DNA of 64,000 nt from Candidatus Aminicenantota bacterium (GTDB taxonomy: Bacteria; Acidobacteriota; Aminicenantia; Aminicenantales; Aminicenantaceae): contig JAFGMO010000083.1 in NCBI GenBank assembly GCA_016927475.1, positions 20,642 through 84,641 of the forward strand, given 5' to 3'. Made by a program: the position numbers and the translations under genes. The notes under the pieces are model-generated. The model was not told where the DNA came from. It was given only the letters and a program-made list of their open reading frames with translations, and did no database searches. This document shows positions 7,998 to 15,852 of the stretch, one piece after another; position 1 is the stretch's first letter; each line of letters begins with the position of its first letter.

Positions 7998-9143
7998 ATG
8001 ACACAAAATTTTCTGCAATGGGTTGAGATCGACCAGAAAGCTTTTTCCCACAATATGCGCCAATTCCGCAGGCTTGCGGGGAAAAAGTCGCTTTTGCTGG
8101 CAATGGTTAAAGCCAACGCCTACGGCCATGGAATGATTCCCATTGCCCGTCTGGCAATCGAGACAGGTGCAGACTGGCTGGGAGTCCATTCCTTGGAGGA
8201 AGGGATTTGTCTTCGCCGGGAAAGCCTGACTTGTCCCATTCTCGTCTCTGGCTATGTTCCCCTCAACAGGCTTGAGGAAGCGGTAGAGGGTGGTCTCAGG
8301 TTGACTGTATACAACAGGGAAAGTGTTCGGAAGCTCAAAAGCATATGCCGCAGGCTTGGAAAAAGTGTCCGCCTTCATCTGAAAGTTGAAACCGGTACCT
8401 ACCGCCAGGGAATTCCTTTGAGGAATGTCTTTTCATTTGCCGATGAAATCCGCAAAGGGAAAGGTCTTATTTTGGAGGGAATCTCTTCCCATTTTGCCAA
8501 CATTGAGGATACAACAGACCATTCTTATGCCCGGTACCAGAAAAAAAATTTCCAGGAAGTCATCGATGAGCTTGAGGCCGGAGGTTTTGACATACCCATA
8601 AAGCATATGTCTTGTACGGCCGCGGCCATTCTTTTTCCCGAAACATATTTCAACATGATCCGGACCGGAATCGGAATATACGGGCTCTGGCCCTCAAAGG
8701 AAACATATCTTTCTTGCCTTCTCCAGAAAAGAAGGCCGCTTTCTTTGAAACCTGTTCTCACCTGGAAAGCCCGGATAGCCCAGATTAAGAAGGTTCCTTC
8801 CGGTTCTCTTATCGGATACGGCTGTACCTATAAGACGACCAGAAAAACAACTCTGGCTGTGGTTCCGGTCGGGTATTATGACGGTTACAGTCGCCGTCTT
8901 TCCAACCAGTCATACGTTCTTGTCAAGGGCATTCGGGCTCCTTTAAGAGGAAGAGTAGCAATGGATTTTATTGTCATCGATGTCACTGATATTCCGGGTG
9001 TAAAACAGGAAGATGAGGTTGTTCTTATAGGACGGAACGGCGAAGAAGCAGTCACGGCGGATTTCCTCGCTTCCCTCGAGGGAACCATAAACTATGAAAT
9101 CGTTACGCGAATCAATCCAGGTATTCCCAGGATCATTGTATAA
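7998..9143 (+). CDS. alr: alanine racemase
   Basis: PLP enzyme that interconverts L- and D-alanine for peptidoglycan. The PLP lysine is Lys38 in M-V-K-A-N-A-Y-G-H-G. The C-terminal beta domain has G-Y-G-C-T-Y, which holds the catalytic tyrosine, followed by V-P-V-G-Y-Y-D-G-Y and R-V-A-M-D, all classic Alr landmarks. It is 381 residues from ATG 7998; the GTG at 7995 directly before it could also be used. A GAGG lies 14 bases upstream. Confidence 0.95.
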   Translation: MTQNFLQWVEIDQKAFSHNMRQFRRLAGKKSLLLAMVKANAYGHGMIPIARLAIETGADWLGVHSLEEGICLRRESLTCPILVSGYVPLNRLEEAVEGGLRLTVYNRESVRKLKSICRRLGKSVRLHLKVETGTYRQGIPLRNVFSFADEIRKGKGLILEGISSHFANIEDTTDHSYARYQKKNFQEVIDELEAGGFDIPIKHMSCTAAAILFPETYFNMIRTGIGIYGLWPSKETYLSCLLQKRRPLSLKPVLTWKARIAQIKKVPSGSLIGYGCTYKTTRKTTLAVVPVGYYDGYSRRLSNQSYVLVKGIRAPLRGRVAMDFIVIDVTDIPGVKQEDEVVLIGRNGEEAVTADFLASLEGTINYEIVTRINPGIPRIIV

Positions 9144-9153
9144 AAATATTTTG

Positions 9154-9182
9154 TTGCCATTGTCTAAATTTATTGCTATAAA
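9154..9182 (+). promoter_or_regulatory. promoter of the H1-like gene
   Basis: TTGCCA (9154-9159), 17 bases, TATAAA (9177-9182). A good AAAGGGAG ribosome site follows at about 9207-9214, before ATG 9221. Confidence 0.6.
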
Positions 9183-9220
9183 AAAGTTGGGTATTTAATT
9201 ATTCGCAAAGGGAGATTTAT

Positions 9221-9547
9221 ATGCCTAAAGCAAAAACAACTCCAAAGAAAAAGAAAGCTTCGGCAAAAAAAACGACCGTAAAAGCCGCAGCGGGGAAAAA
9301 AACGAGCAAAAAAGCAAAACCCGTTTCCAAAAAAACCGCCGCAGCCAAGGTCTCAGCCACTACCAAAAAAACAAAGGCGAAAAAAAGCGCAGCTCCAAAG
9401 AAAAAAGCGGCCGGAACCGTAAAAAAGGGGCAGAAGTATGAATGCAGAGTCTGCGGTTTCAGAGTTGTCGTGGACAAGATTTGCGGCTGTGTCGAGGAGC
9501 ATGTTCTCATCTGCTGCGGCAAGCCTATGGTCAAAAAAAAGGCATAG
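9221..9547 (+). CDS. histone-H1-like basic protein with C-terminal desulforedoxin-type domain
   Basis: 108 residues in two parts. Residues 1-70 are almost entirely Lys, Ala, Thr, Ser and Pro in a K-K-x / A-K pattern, like bacterial histone-H1-like proteins and H1 tails that bind DNA without sequence preference. Residues 71-108 form a compact Cys domain: Cys75-x2-Cys78, Cys88 and Cys90, and the pair Cys98-Cys99 followed by G-K-P-M. That C-terminal pattern matches the 41-residue desulforedoxin-like protein at 1813 (C-x2-C ... CC-N-Q-P-M), with an extra C-x-C insert. The gene is monocistronic with its own promoter. A nucleoid protein with an iron or zinc redox head is the simplest reading; this is inference. 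Confidence 0.8.
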   Translation: MPKAKTTPKKKKASAKKTTVKAAAGKKTSKKAKPVSKKTAAAKVSATTKKTKAKKSAAPKKKAAGTVKKGQKYECRVCGFRVVVDKICGCVEEHVLICCGKPMVKKKA

Positions 9548-9750
9548 ACATCGGGTATAATTTTCGAGCATTTTAAAAAATTTTTCTAAAAAGTACGTCT
9601 TCCGTCTTATTTAGAAGGGAAGCTATTAGAAAAACATCATAGGCCTTTTCTTTTTATTTTTACGATAAACGATATTTGTCCTGCTGCACCTTTTTATGCT
9701 AACCTTTTGCTGCCTGGATTTTTCCTCTCTGGGGGAAGGTTATATGGATC

Positions 9751-11739
9751 ATGGAGAAACAAGAGAAAAGTTTCTATCCGGAAAAAGATGATGATTTTAA
9801 GGTTTATGCCCGAATAACGGAAAAAATCAGCCGGTTATCCGACCTGACAACGACACTGAGAGATATTCTTGAAATCCTTCAGCCTTTGGCTGGCTGCAAG
9901 CACCTCGCTGTCCGTGTTATCGACAAGAAGGGCAGGATTCCTTTTCATGCCACCCTGGGTTTGAATAAAAAGTTTGTGGAATCAGAGCACTGGATTACCC
10001 TTAAAGATTGTTTCTGCGGTTATGTGGCCCGGGGACAAGTGGATAAATCTCTCCCTTTTATCACCGAACACGGCTCCTTTTTTTCCTCGGCCATGGGAGA
10101 ACTGGAGAATCGGTTGAAGGCTCAACACCATGACCTTTTGGCTAAAGAATACAGGGGGATTTGCACCCGCAGCGGATTTGAGTCTCTAGCCATCATTCCT
10201 ATTCGATACAAGGAAAAAATCATCGCGGAGCTCTATCTTTCGGATGAAAAAAAAGGTCTTTTTCCCGAAGAAAAGGTTGAGTTTTTGGAAAAAACCGGTC
10301 AACCCATCGGTATCGCCATTGAAAACTCGCGGTTATATACGGAGCTGAAAACGTCTCAAAAACGTTTGATGGAGCTTTTTGATTCGACGGCTGTGGGGAT
10401 TATCGAGTTCGACACAAGGGGGAACATCATTCAAATCAATCAGAAGGGAGCCGAGCTTCTTGGTTATTCTTCTTCAGAAAAATTATTGAAACAACGTCTA
10501 AAAATGACGGAACTGAATCTTGATCCGGAAAAGTGGAAAAGACTGATAGAGGCGACCGACTTCGGCGCAGCCCGGGACAGGGAACCCATTGAACTTAAGC
10601 TGGGTGAGGGAACCCGTTTTTTGGAATTTTCCCTTTCACCCGTGAAGAGCGAAAAGGGAAAAATCTTGGGATACCGGGGTACGATAAGGAATATCACGGA
10701 CAGTGTTCGTCTGGAAGAAGAACGTATAAACCGGGCCAAAACCGAATCTTTGAAAAACCGTTATTTTGCTGAGACAATCGTCCTGCGGGACGAGATAAAG
10801 GCGGAATATCCTTTCGAGGAAATGATTGGGATAAGCCCGGCCATGCAGGAAGTCAAACGGTTTATTCGGCAGGTGGCCCCGACGGAAACAAACGTGCTTA
10901 TCAAGGGAGAGACGGGAACAGGAAAAGAGCTGGTCGCACGCTACATCCATGAAATGAGCCGGCGTAAGGACCGCATTCTGGTCAAGGTCAACTGCGCAGC
11001 CCTCTCGGAAGGATTGATCACATCAGAGCTTTTCGGGCATGAGAAGGGAGCGTTCACCGGAGCCATTGAAAGGCGGATCGGCCGTTTTGAGTATGCCGAC
11101 GGAGCGACCATTTTTCTGGATGAGATTGGGGACCTCCCCCTTGAAACCCAAGCCATGCTTCTCAGAATCCTCCAGGATGGTGAGTTTGAACGGGTAGGGA
11201 GTTCAAAAACACTTAAAGTTGATGTGAGGGTCCTGGCTGCCACAAACCGCGACTTGAGCCGTTTGGTTGAAGAGAAAAAATTCAGGGAGGATCTTCTCTA
11301 CCGTCTTGATGTTTTTCCTATCACCGTTGCTCCTCTCAGGGAACGGAAGGAAGACATCCCTCTTCTGGCGGCTTATTTTCTGGATATCACCAGAAAAAAA
11401 GTTGGAAAGTCAGTTACCCGAATCCACAAGGAAACGTTGGATCTCTTCAGGGATTATGATTGGCCGGGCAACATCCGTGAACTTCAGAATATAATCGAAC
11501 ACGGCCTGGTCGTTTCCAAAGACGATTACCTGGAGGTTCCGGAGGGCTATTTTTCATCACCGTCAAAGAAAAAAACAAGCCGCTGGGTTTCTCTGGAAGA
11601 GCACGAGTCGGAATATATCAGGGAAGTGCTGGCTAAAACCAAGGGAGTGATCTACGGACCCAAGGGTGCTGCCCGGTTGCTTGGGTTGAAGCCATCCACA
11701 CTACAGTCAAGAATGAAGAAGTTGGGTATTAAACGTTAA
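9751..11739 (+). CDS. sigma-54-dependent transcriptional activator (GAF-PAS-AAA+-HTH)
   Basis: A 662-residue bacterial enhancer-binding protein. An N-terminal GAF-like domain (about 30-200) contains Cys87-x-Cys89 and Cys138, which could bind a metal or respond to redox. A PAS domain covers about 205-325. The AAA+ domain has Walker A G-E-T-G-T-G-K-E near 387, the sigma-54 contact loop G-A-F-T-G-A near 432-437, and a Walker B/D-E-I-G-D. A Fis-type helix-turn-helix ends the protein (about 620-662). There is no receiver domain, so the signal is probably sensed directly. A sigma-54 promoter begins 121 bases downstream, in front of the Fe-S operon, which is the likely target. An 11-base motif, AAACGATATTT, occurs both before this gene (9667-9677) and after it (11761-11771). 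Confidence 0.92.
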   Translation: MEKQEKSFYPEKDDDFKVYARITEKISRLSDLTTTLRDILEILQPLAGCKHLAVRVIDKKGRIPFHATLGLNKKFVESEHWITLKDCFCGYVARGQVDKSLPFITEHGSFFSSAMGELENRLKAQHHDLLAKEYRGICTRSGFESLAIIPIRYKEKIIAELYLSDEKKGLFPEEKVEFLEKTGQPIGIAIENSRLYTELKTSQKRLMELFDSTAVGIIEFDTRGNIIQINQKGAELLGYSSSEKLLKQRLKMTELNLDPEKWKRLIEATDFGAARDREPIELKLGEGTRFLEFSLSPVKSEKGKILGYRGTIRNITDSVRLEEERINRAKTESLKNRYFAETIVLRDEIKAEYPFEEMIGISPAMQEVKRFIRQVAPTETNVLIKGETGTGKELVARYIHEMSRRKDRILVKVNCAALSEGLITSELFGHEKGAFTGAIERRIGRFEYADGATIFLDEIGDLPLETQAMLLRILQDGEFERVGSSKTLKVDVRVLAATNRDLSRLVEEKKFREDLLYRLDVFPITVAPLRERKEDIPLLAAYFLDITRKKVGKSVTRIHKETLDLFRDYDWPGNIRELQNIIEHGLVVSKDDYLEVPEGYFSSPSKKKTSRWVSLEEHESEYIREVLAKTKGVIYGPKGAARLLGLKPSTLQSRMKKLGIKR

Positions 11740-11780
11740 CCACCGATATCAAACGGCAGAAAACGATATTTCGGTGTTAA
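11736..11780. promoter_or_regulatory. inverted repeat, candidate enhancer (UAS) for the sigma-54 activator
   Basis: Arms at 11736-11746 (TTAACCACCGA) and 11771-11780 (TCGGTGTTAA) pair with one bulged base. The site is about 80-125 bases upstream of the -24 element, the usual distance for an activator-binding site. It includes AAACGATATTT, also found upstream of the activator gene. It could instead be a transcription-ending hairpin, but no T-run follows. Confidence 0.45.
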
Positions 11781-11859
11781 AACAACCTGTCATTTATTTG
11801 CATGTCAGTATTTCTTTTTGAATCAATAGTTTAAAGATTTTAGATTTCCTTGTTTCATT

Positions 11860-11875
11860 TGGCATATATATTGCC
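11860..11875 (+). promoter_or_regulatory. sigma-54 (-24/-12) promoter of the Fe-S operon
   Basis: TGGCA (11860-11864) and TTGCC (11871-11875) have the exact GG-to-GC spacing of the sigma-54 consensus TGGCACG-N4-TTGC. The site directly follows a sigma-54 activator gene and precedes the Fe-S genes by about 90 bases. Confidence 0.75.
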
Positions 11876-11897
11876 TATAATAAGTTGTTTGGAACAC

Positions 11898-11939
11898 TGA
11901 GAAAACGGATAATACGGATTGTGAAGCCGTTGAATCTCA
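11898..11939 (+). other. structured 5' leader of the Fe-S operon
   Basis: TGAGA (11898-11902) pairs with TCTCA (11935-11939), and AACGG (11904-11908) pairs with CCGTT (11927-11931), giving a two-part stem in the untranslated leader. It is not a riboswitch class I recognise. Confidence 0.35.
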
Positions 11940-11967
11940 AAACGGTCAGAAAGGAGAAAAGATTATT

Positions 11968-12186
11968 ATGAAAGAAAAAGTTGAGGAGGCCTTAAACAAA
12001 ATTCGTCCGACACTTTTGGCGGATGGAGGCAATGTGGAATTAGTGGATGTTGATGACGGTGTAGTCAGGGTAAAATTAACCGGTGCCTGTGCAGGATGCC
12101 CCATGTCTCAGATGACTCTGAAAATGGGAATCGAGAGAATTCTGAAAAATGAAGTGCCGGAGGTAAAAGAAGTCGTCGCCGTATAA
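11968..12186 (+). CDS. NifU C-terminal-domain protein (Fe-S carrier)
   Basis: A 72-residue stand-alone NifU C-terminal (Nfu) domain. The family motif C-A-G-C-P-M-S (Cys39 and Cys42) binds a transferable [4Fe-4S] cluster. The D-G-G-N-V-E-L strand before it is also conserved. It is the first gene behind the sigma-54 promoter, with an AAAGGAG ribosome site. With the next two genes (NifS-like and IscU-like) it forms a compact Fe-S assembly operon. Confidence 0.92.
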   Translation: MKEKVEEALNKIRPTLLADGGNVELVDVDDGVVRVKLTGACAGCPMSQMTLKMGIERILKNEVPEVKEVVAV

Positions 12187-12230
12187 CGGGAAATCCACCA
12201 CTCTGTTCCATTCACAAAACGAGGAAAAAA

Positions 12231-13415
12231 ATGGAGAAGACGATTTATTTAGACAGGATAGCGGCTACTCCCGTACATTCCGAAGTCCTGAAGTCCATGC
12301 TCCCTTATATCAAGGAAAAGTACGGGAATCCTCAGAGCCTTCATTCCTTCGGCCAGGAAGCCAGAAGCGCCGTGGAGAATGCCAGAGAGAAAACAGCCCG
12401 TCTTATCAATGCTGATCCCGATGAGGTCATTCTTACATCAAGTGGTTCAGAGGCCAATAATTTTGCGCTTAAAGGATCCGTAGCAGCTAATAGAAAAAAG
12501 GGAAGTCATATTGTTCTTTCCTCTATCGAACATCCGTCGCTTCTTCAGCCAGCCAAAAATCTTGAAAAAGCGGGACTTTCCGTAACGATGGTTCCCGTCG
12601 ATAAATGGGGACGCGTTGATCCGGATGATGTCAAGAAAGCTCTAACCGAAAAAACCATTTTTGTTTCCGTACAAACGGCTTCAAACGAAGTAGGAACCAT
12701 AGAACCCATTGAAGAAATCGCCCGCATTTGCCGGGAGAAAGAGGTTGTTTTTTTTACCGATGCTGTAGCCGCTGTTGGCGCCATTCCTGTTGATGTGAAA
12801 AAATCAAATGTTGATGCCCTTTCGCTGGCGGGAAACATGTTTTACGGCCCGAAGGGGACGGGAGCTCTTTATATTCGGAAGGGGCTGCGTATTCTACCCT
12901 TTATTGAGGGAGGGAATCAGGAAGGCGGACGAAGAGCGGGGACGGAGAATGTGGCGGGAATCGTCGGCCTCGGCAAGGCGGCGGAAATCGCGGAGCGGGA
13001 GATATCCTTCCGGACAAAACATGTGAAACCTTTACGCGACCACCTTATTCAAGGAATGCTTCAGAATGTGGAGCATGTCGTTCTGACAGGCCATCCTGAG
13101 GAAAGGCTGCCTTACCATGCCAGTTTCTGTGTCGAATTCGTCGAAGGTGAGTCGATGCTTCTCAATCTGGACATGCAGGGCATTTCTGTATCCAGTGGTT
13201 CTGCGTGCGCTTCAAAATCGCTCAAAGCATCCCATGTTCTCCTGGCCATGGGGCTTGACCATGCTTTAGCCCAGGGTTCATTGGTATTCAGCCTCATAGA
13301 CGGCCTGACTGCCGGAGATATCGACCATGTTCTTTCTGTTTTTCCGTCAATCATCGACCGGCTGAGGAAGATGTCCCCGTTATATACGGAATTTCTTGAG
13401 GAGATGAAAAAATGA
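12231..13415 (+). CDS. NifS/IscS-family protein lacking the PLP-binding lysine
   Basis: A 394-residue aminotransferase-class-V protein with the cysteine desulfurase layout: N-terminal Y-L-D ... A-A-T-P-V, S-G-S-E-A-N-N, the S-S-I-E-H histidine segment and the mobile-loop cysteine Cys326 in S-S-G-S-A-C-A-S-K-S. Where the family has S-A-H-K-x-Y-G-P-K-G, this protein reads A-G-N-M-F-Y-G-P-K-G: His is Asn202 and the Schiff-base Lys is Met203. The codons (AAC ATG, 12834-12839) are clear. It should not form an internal aldimine with PLP. From memory, the IscS of Archaeoglobus fulgidus has a similar loss, no desulfurase activity, and supplies a cysteine ligand during cluster assembly. A scaffold role with free sulphide as sulphur source is my inference. 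It overlaps the IscU gene by 4 bases. Confidence 0.88.
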   Translation: MEKTIYLDRIAATPVHSEVLKSMLPYIKEKYGNPQSLHSFGQEARSAVENAREKTARLINADPDEVILTSSGSEANNFALKGSVAANRKKGSHIVLSSIEHPSLLQPAKNLEKAGLSVTMVPVDKWGRVDPDDVKKALTEKTIFVSVQTASNEVGTIEPIEEIARICREKEVVFFTDAVAAVGAIPVDVKKSNVDALSLAGNMFYGPKGTGALYIRKGLRILPFIEGGNQEGGRRAGTENVAGIVGLGKAAEIAEREISFRTKHVKPLRDHLIQGMLQNVEHVVLTGHPEERLPYHASFCVEFVEGESMLLNLDMQGISVSSGSACASKSLKASHVLLAMGLDHALAQGSLVFSLIDGLTAGDIDHVLSVFPSIIDRLRKMSPLYTEFLEEMKK

Positions 13416-13984
13416 TGTACAGTGACAAAGTTATGGAACATTTCCAGAATCCCAAGAATGTCGGAGTCATAAAAGATGCGGATGGTGTGGGAAAGGTAGG
13501 GAATCCGGTTTGTGGCGACCTGATGACGTTTTATATAAAGGTGGAGGATAATCACCTTGCCGACATCAAATTCCAGACATTCGGCTGTGGAGCGGCCATC
13601 GCCGTTTCCAGCATGGTCAGCGAGATGGCCATGGGAAAATCGCTGGATGAAGCCATGAAGATCACGAACATGGATGTTGCTGAAGAACTCGGTGGTCTTC
13701 CCAAAAACAAACTTCACTGTTCCAACCTGGGAGCTGATGCGCTTCATGCCGCGATCAAAGATTATCAGAACAAAGAAAGTGCCGGGAAGACGGTGGAACC
13801 TGAAAAAAAAGCCGGCCAAGCCGGAAAACTTACATGTCCTTACTGCGATGGTCCCATGGAAGGGATGGAACAATTCTGCCAAAAATGTCAGCTCGATCTG
13901 GAGAAATGTCCGGAATGCGGTAAATATTTCAAAAAGGATGACACGACCTGTCCCCACTGTGGAGCGACAAAAGTCAGGGTTTAA
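13412..13984 (+). CDS. IscU/NifU-type Fe-S scaffold with two C-terminal zinc ribbons
   Basis: A 190-residue protein. Residues 1-125 are an IscU domain with the three scaffold cysteines Cys34 (V-C-G-D, keeping the Asp that aids cluster release), Cys59 (F-G-C-G-A) and Cys103 (L-H-C-S-N). After a Lys/Glu linker, the last 50 residues hold four CxxC knuckles (CPYC, CQKC, CPEC, CPHC), enough for two zinc ribbons. The usual IscU LPPVK chaperone motif is replaced by L-P-K-N-K. The start ATG overlaps the stop of the NifS-like gene; the second ATG (13415) is an equally good start. Confidence 0.9.
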   Translation: MMYSDKVMEHFQNPKNVGVIKDADGVGKVGNPVCGDLMTFYIKVEDNHLADIKFQTFGCGAAIAVSSMVSEMAMGKSLDEAMKITNMDVAEELGGLPKNKLHCSNLGADALHAAIKDYQNKESAGKTVEPEKKAGQAGKLTCPYCDGPMEGMEQFCQKCQLDLEKCPECGKYFKKDDTTCPHCGATKVRV

Positions 13985-14022
13985 AGTTTTTTCAAGGAGA
14001 TATTCCATTCAGGATCAAAAAA

Positions 14023-14292
14023 ATGCTGCGTATCGATGTTATAGACCGGAAAAACAGCGAGCGGATTTTGCACTTGGAAGGAAAGATTTCGGGATGCTGG
14101 GTGCTTGAGCTCAAAAATCTTATCTCTGAAAGCCTTCGCATGAAAAAAAGGATTATCCTGGATTTTTCCGGCGTGAATTTTCTGGATGAAGAAGCCATGC
14201 GTATGCTCAAACAGTTTGCGAACAAAGGTTTGGAAATGAGAAACGGCTCGCTTTTTATCCAGGCGCTTTTAGGGGCGAAGAAAGAAGCCTAA
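14023..14292 (+). CDS. STAS-domain protein (anti-sigma-antagonist-like)
   Basis: An 89-residue protein with the STAS pattern: an N-terminal strand pair, the I-I-L-D-F-S-G-V-N-F-L-D-E-E-A strand-loop where SpoIIAA-type proteins have D-x-S, and a following helix. The phosphorylatable Ser would be Ser50 in F-S-G-V. No anti-sigma kinase lies nearby. It sits 38 bases after the IscU gene and ends one base before nadA. The AAGGAG is about 23 bases before this ATG, further than normal. Its role in the operon is unknown. Confidence 0.7.
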   Translation: MLRIDVIDRKNSERILHLEGKISGCWVLELKNLISESLRMKKRIILDFSGVNFLDEEAMRMLKQFANKGLEMRNGSLFIQALLGAKKEA

Positions 14293-14293
14293 A

Positions 14294-15199
14294 GTGAAAA
14301 AAGAAGAAATAAGGGACAGGATAAAGGTCTTGAAAAAAGAAAAGGATGTTATTATCCTGGCTCACAATTATCAGATCGAAGAGGTGCAGGATACGGCCGA
14401 TTTCCTGGGGGATTCACTAGGTCTGAGTATCGAAGCCTCAAAAGTGAAAGAAAAAGTCATTCTTTTTTGCGGGGTTCATTTTATGGCTGAGACGGCGGCC
14501 ATTCTGGCTCCTGACAAAACGGTTCTGACTCCGGATCCAGGCGCAGGCTGCCCCATGGCGGATATGATCACCGGAAAAGAAATGCGAGAATGGAAAGAGG
14601 CGAATCCCGGATTGGAAGCTGTCTGTTATGTCAATACTACGGCGGAGGTCAAGGCGGAATGCGACATATGCTGTACCTCGTCCAATGCCCTGGAAGTGGT
14701 TGAATCGCTGAAAGGGGACAAGGTTCTCTTTGCACCGGACAAAAACCTGGCCGCTTATGTCGCCCGGCATAGTTCCAAAAAAATAATACCCTGGGACGGA
14801 TACTGTTATGTGCATAACAATATCCTTCCCAGGCATATTCAAGAAGAGAAAAGACTGCATCCCGCAGCAGAGGTTTGGGTCCATCCTGAATGTCGGCCTG
14901 AAGTCATCGAGCTGGCGGACAAGGTATTTTCCACGGGAGGGATGGTCAAAGAAGCCCAAAAAACGGAAAAGAAAGAAGCTATTATAGGGACCGAAATTGA
15001 CATGATCACTCGGCTTAAGAGAGTCAATCCTGCCATTTCCTACTATCCCGCAAAATCAAACGCCGTCTGCTCAAATATGAAGAAGATAAACATGGCAAAA
15101 ATCCTACGGTCCCTCGAAAATATGGTTTTTGAGGTTAAAGTACCCGGAGAAATCGCCCAAAGGGCAAAAAAAGCCATTGAAAGAATGATAGCCGTTTAA
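14294..15199 (+). CDS. nadA: quinolinate synthase
   Basis: Condenses iminoaspartate with dihydroxyacetone phosphate to quinolinate in NAD synthesis, using an oxygen-sensitive [4Fe-4S] cluster. The 301 residues show the NadA landmarks: A-H-N-Y-Q-I-E-E, G-D-S-L, C-G-V-H-F-M-A-E-T, A-G-C-P-M-A-D-M, V-N-T-T-A-E-V-K-A, H-P-E-C-R-P-E-V and N-A-V-C-S-N-M-K, the last two holding cluster cysteines. The start is a GTG one base after the STAS stop. NadB and NadC are not in the window. Its dependence on a cluster explains its place in a Fe-S operon. Confidence 0.93.
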   Translation: MKKEEIRDRIKVLKKEKDVIILAHNYQIEEVQDTADFLGDSLGLSIEASKVKEKVILFCGVHFMAETAAILAPDKTVLTPDPGAGCPMADMITGKEMREWKEANPGLEAVCYVNTTAEVKAECDICCTSSNALEVVESLKGDKVLFAPDKNLAAYVARHSSKKIIPWDGYCYVHNNILPRHIQEEKRLHPAAEVWVHPECRPEVIELADKVFSTGGMVKEAQKTEKKEAIIGTEIDMITRLKRVNPAISYYPAKSNAVCSNMKKINMAKILRSLENMVFEVKVPGEIAQRAKKAIERMIAV

Positions 15200-15209
15200 G
15201 GAGAAAAAA

Positions 15210-15713
15210 ATGGAAAAAAAATGCGAGAAAAATCTGAAAGACGCTTTCGCAGGTGAGAGCCAGGCACATATGAAATACCTGGCTTTTTCCTCTAAGGCGG
15301 ACCAGGAAGGATATAAAAATGTGGCCCGGCTCTTCAAAGCCAATTCTTTTGCTGAACAGGTTCATGCCGTAAACCATCTGAGGACGTTGTCCGGCATTCA
15401 AAAGACAGAAGAAAACCTGAGCGAAGCCATAGAAGGAGAGAATTACGAAGTAGAGAAGATGTATCCCGAATTCATTGAGGATGCTCAAAAGGCTGGGGAG
15501 AAAGGGGCGGAAAGAACAACCAGTTGGGCTCTCGCCGCAGAAAAAGTTCATGCCGAACTCTACAAGACTGCCCGGGATAAGGTTTTAAAGAGAGAGGATC
15601 TGGATGATACACCCATTCATGTCTGCCAGGTTTGCGGTTATACGGTTCAAGCGGAAGCCCCGGAAAGGTGTCCCATCTGCAATTCCCCACGTGAAAAGTT
15701 TACGGCTTTCTGA
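15210..15713 (+). CDS. rubrerythrin
   Basis: A 167-residue peroxide-reducing protein. The ferritin-like domain (residues 1-130) has E-S-Q-A-H-M-K-Y, E-Q-V-H-A-V-N-H and A-E-K-V-H-A-E-L di-iron ligand helices, with E-G-E-N-Y-E between. The C-terminal rubredoxin-like domain has C-Q-V-C-G-Y and C-P-I-C-N-S. It lies 10 bases after nadA behind a GGAG ribosome site, so it ends the sigma-54 operon. That links Fe-S assembly with protection of Fe-S enzymes. Confidence 0.95.
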   Translation: MEKKCEKNLKDAFAGESQAHMKYLAFSSKADQEGYKNVARLFKANSFAEQVHAVNHLRTLSGIQKTEENLSEAIEGENYEVEKMYPEFIEDAQKAGEKGAERTTSWALAAEKVHAELYKTARDKVLKREDLDDTPIHVCQVCGYTVQAEAPERCPICNSPREKFTAF

Positions 15714-15852
15714 TATGGTTTATTCTAGAATCGTGGATTTTAGCCTCGTAATTGTTCCAGGAAGTAGGTGTGCCCTGTGAATTTGTTCAGGTTGTCATGA
15801 CCTATTATTCGACTACCTTTCCTGCGGGAAATAAATGCTGTGAGGTGAGATC

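Noticed and set aside
13112..14008. Long open frame on the minus strand across the nifS-like and iscU genes
   Set aside because: The plus-strand genes here are strongly conserved families with good ribosome sites. The minus-strand translation has no motif and crosses gene boundaries.
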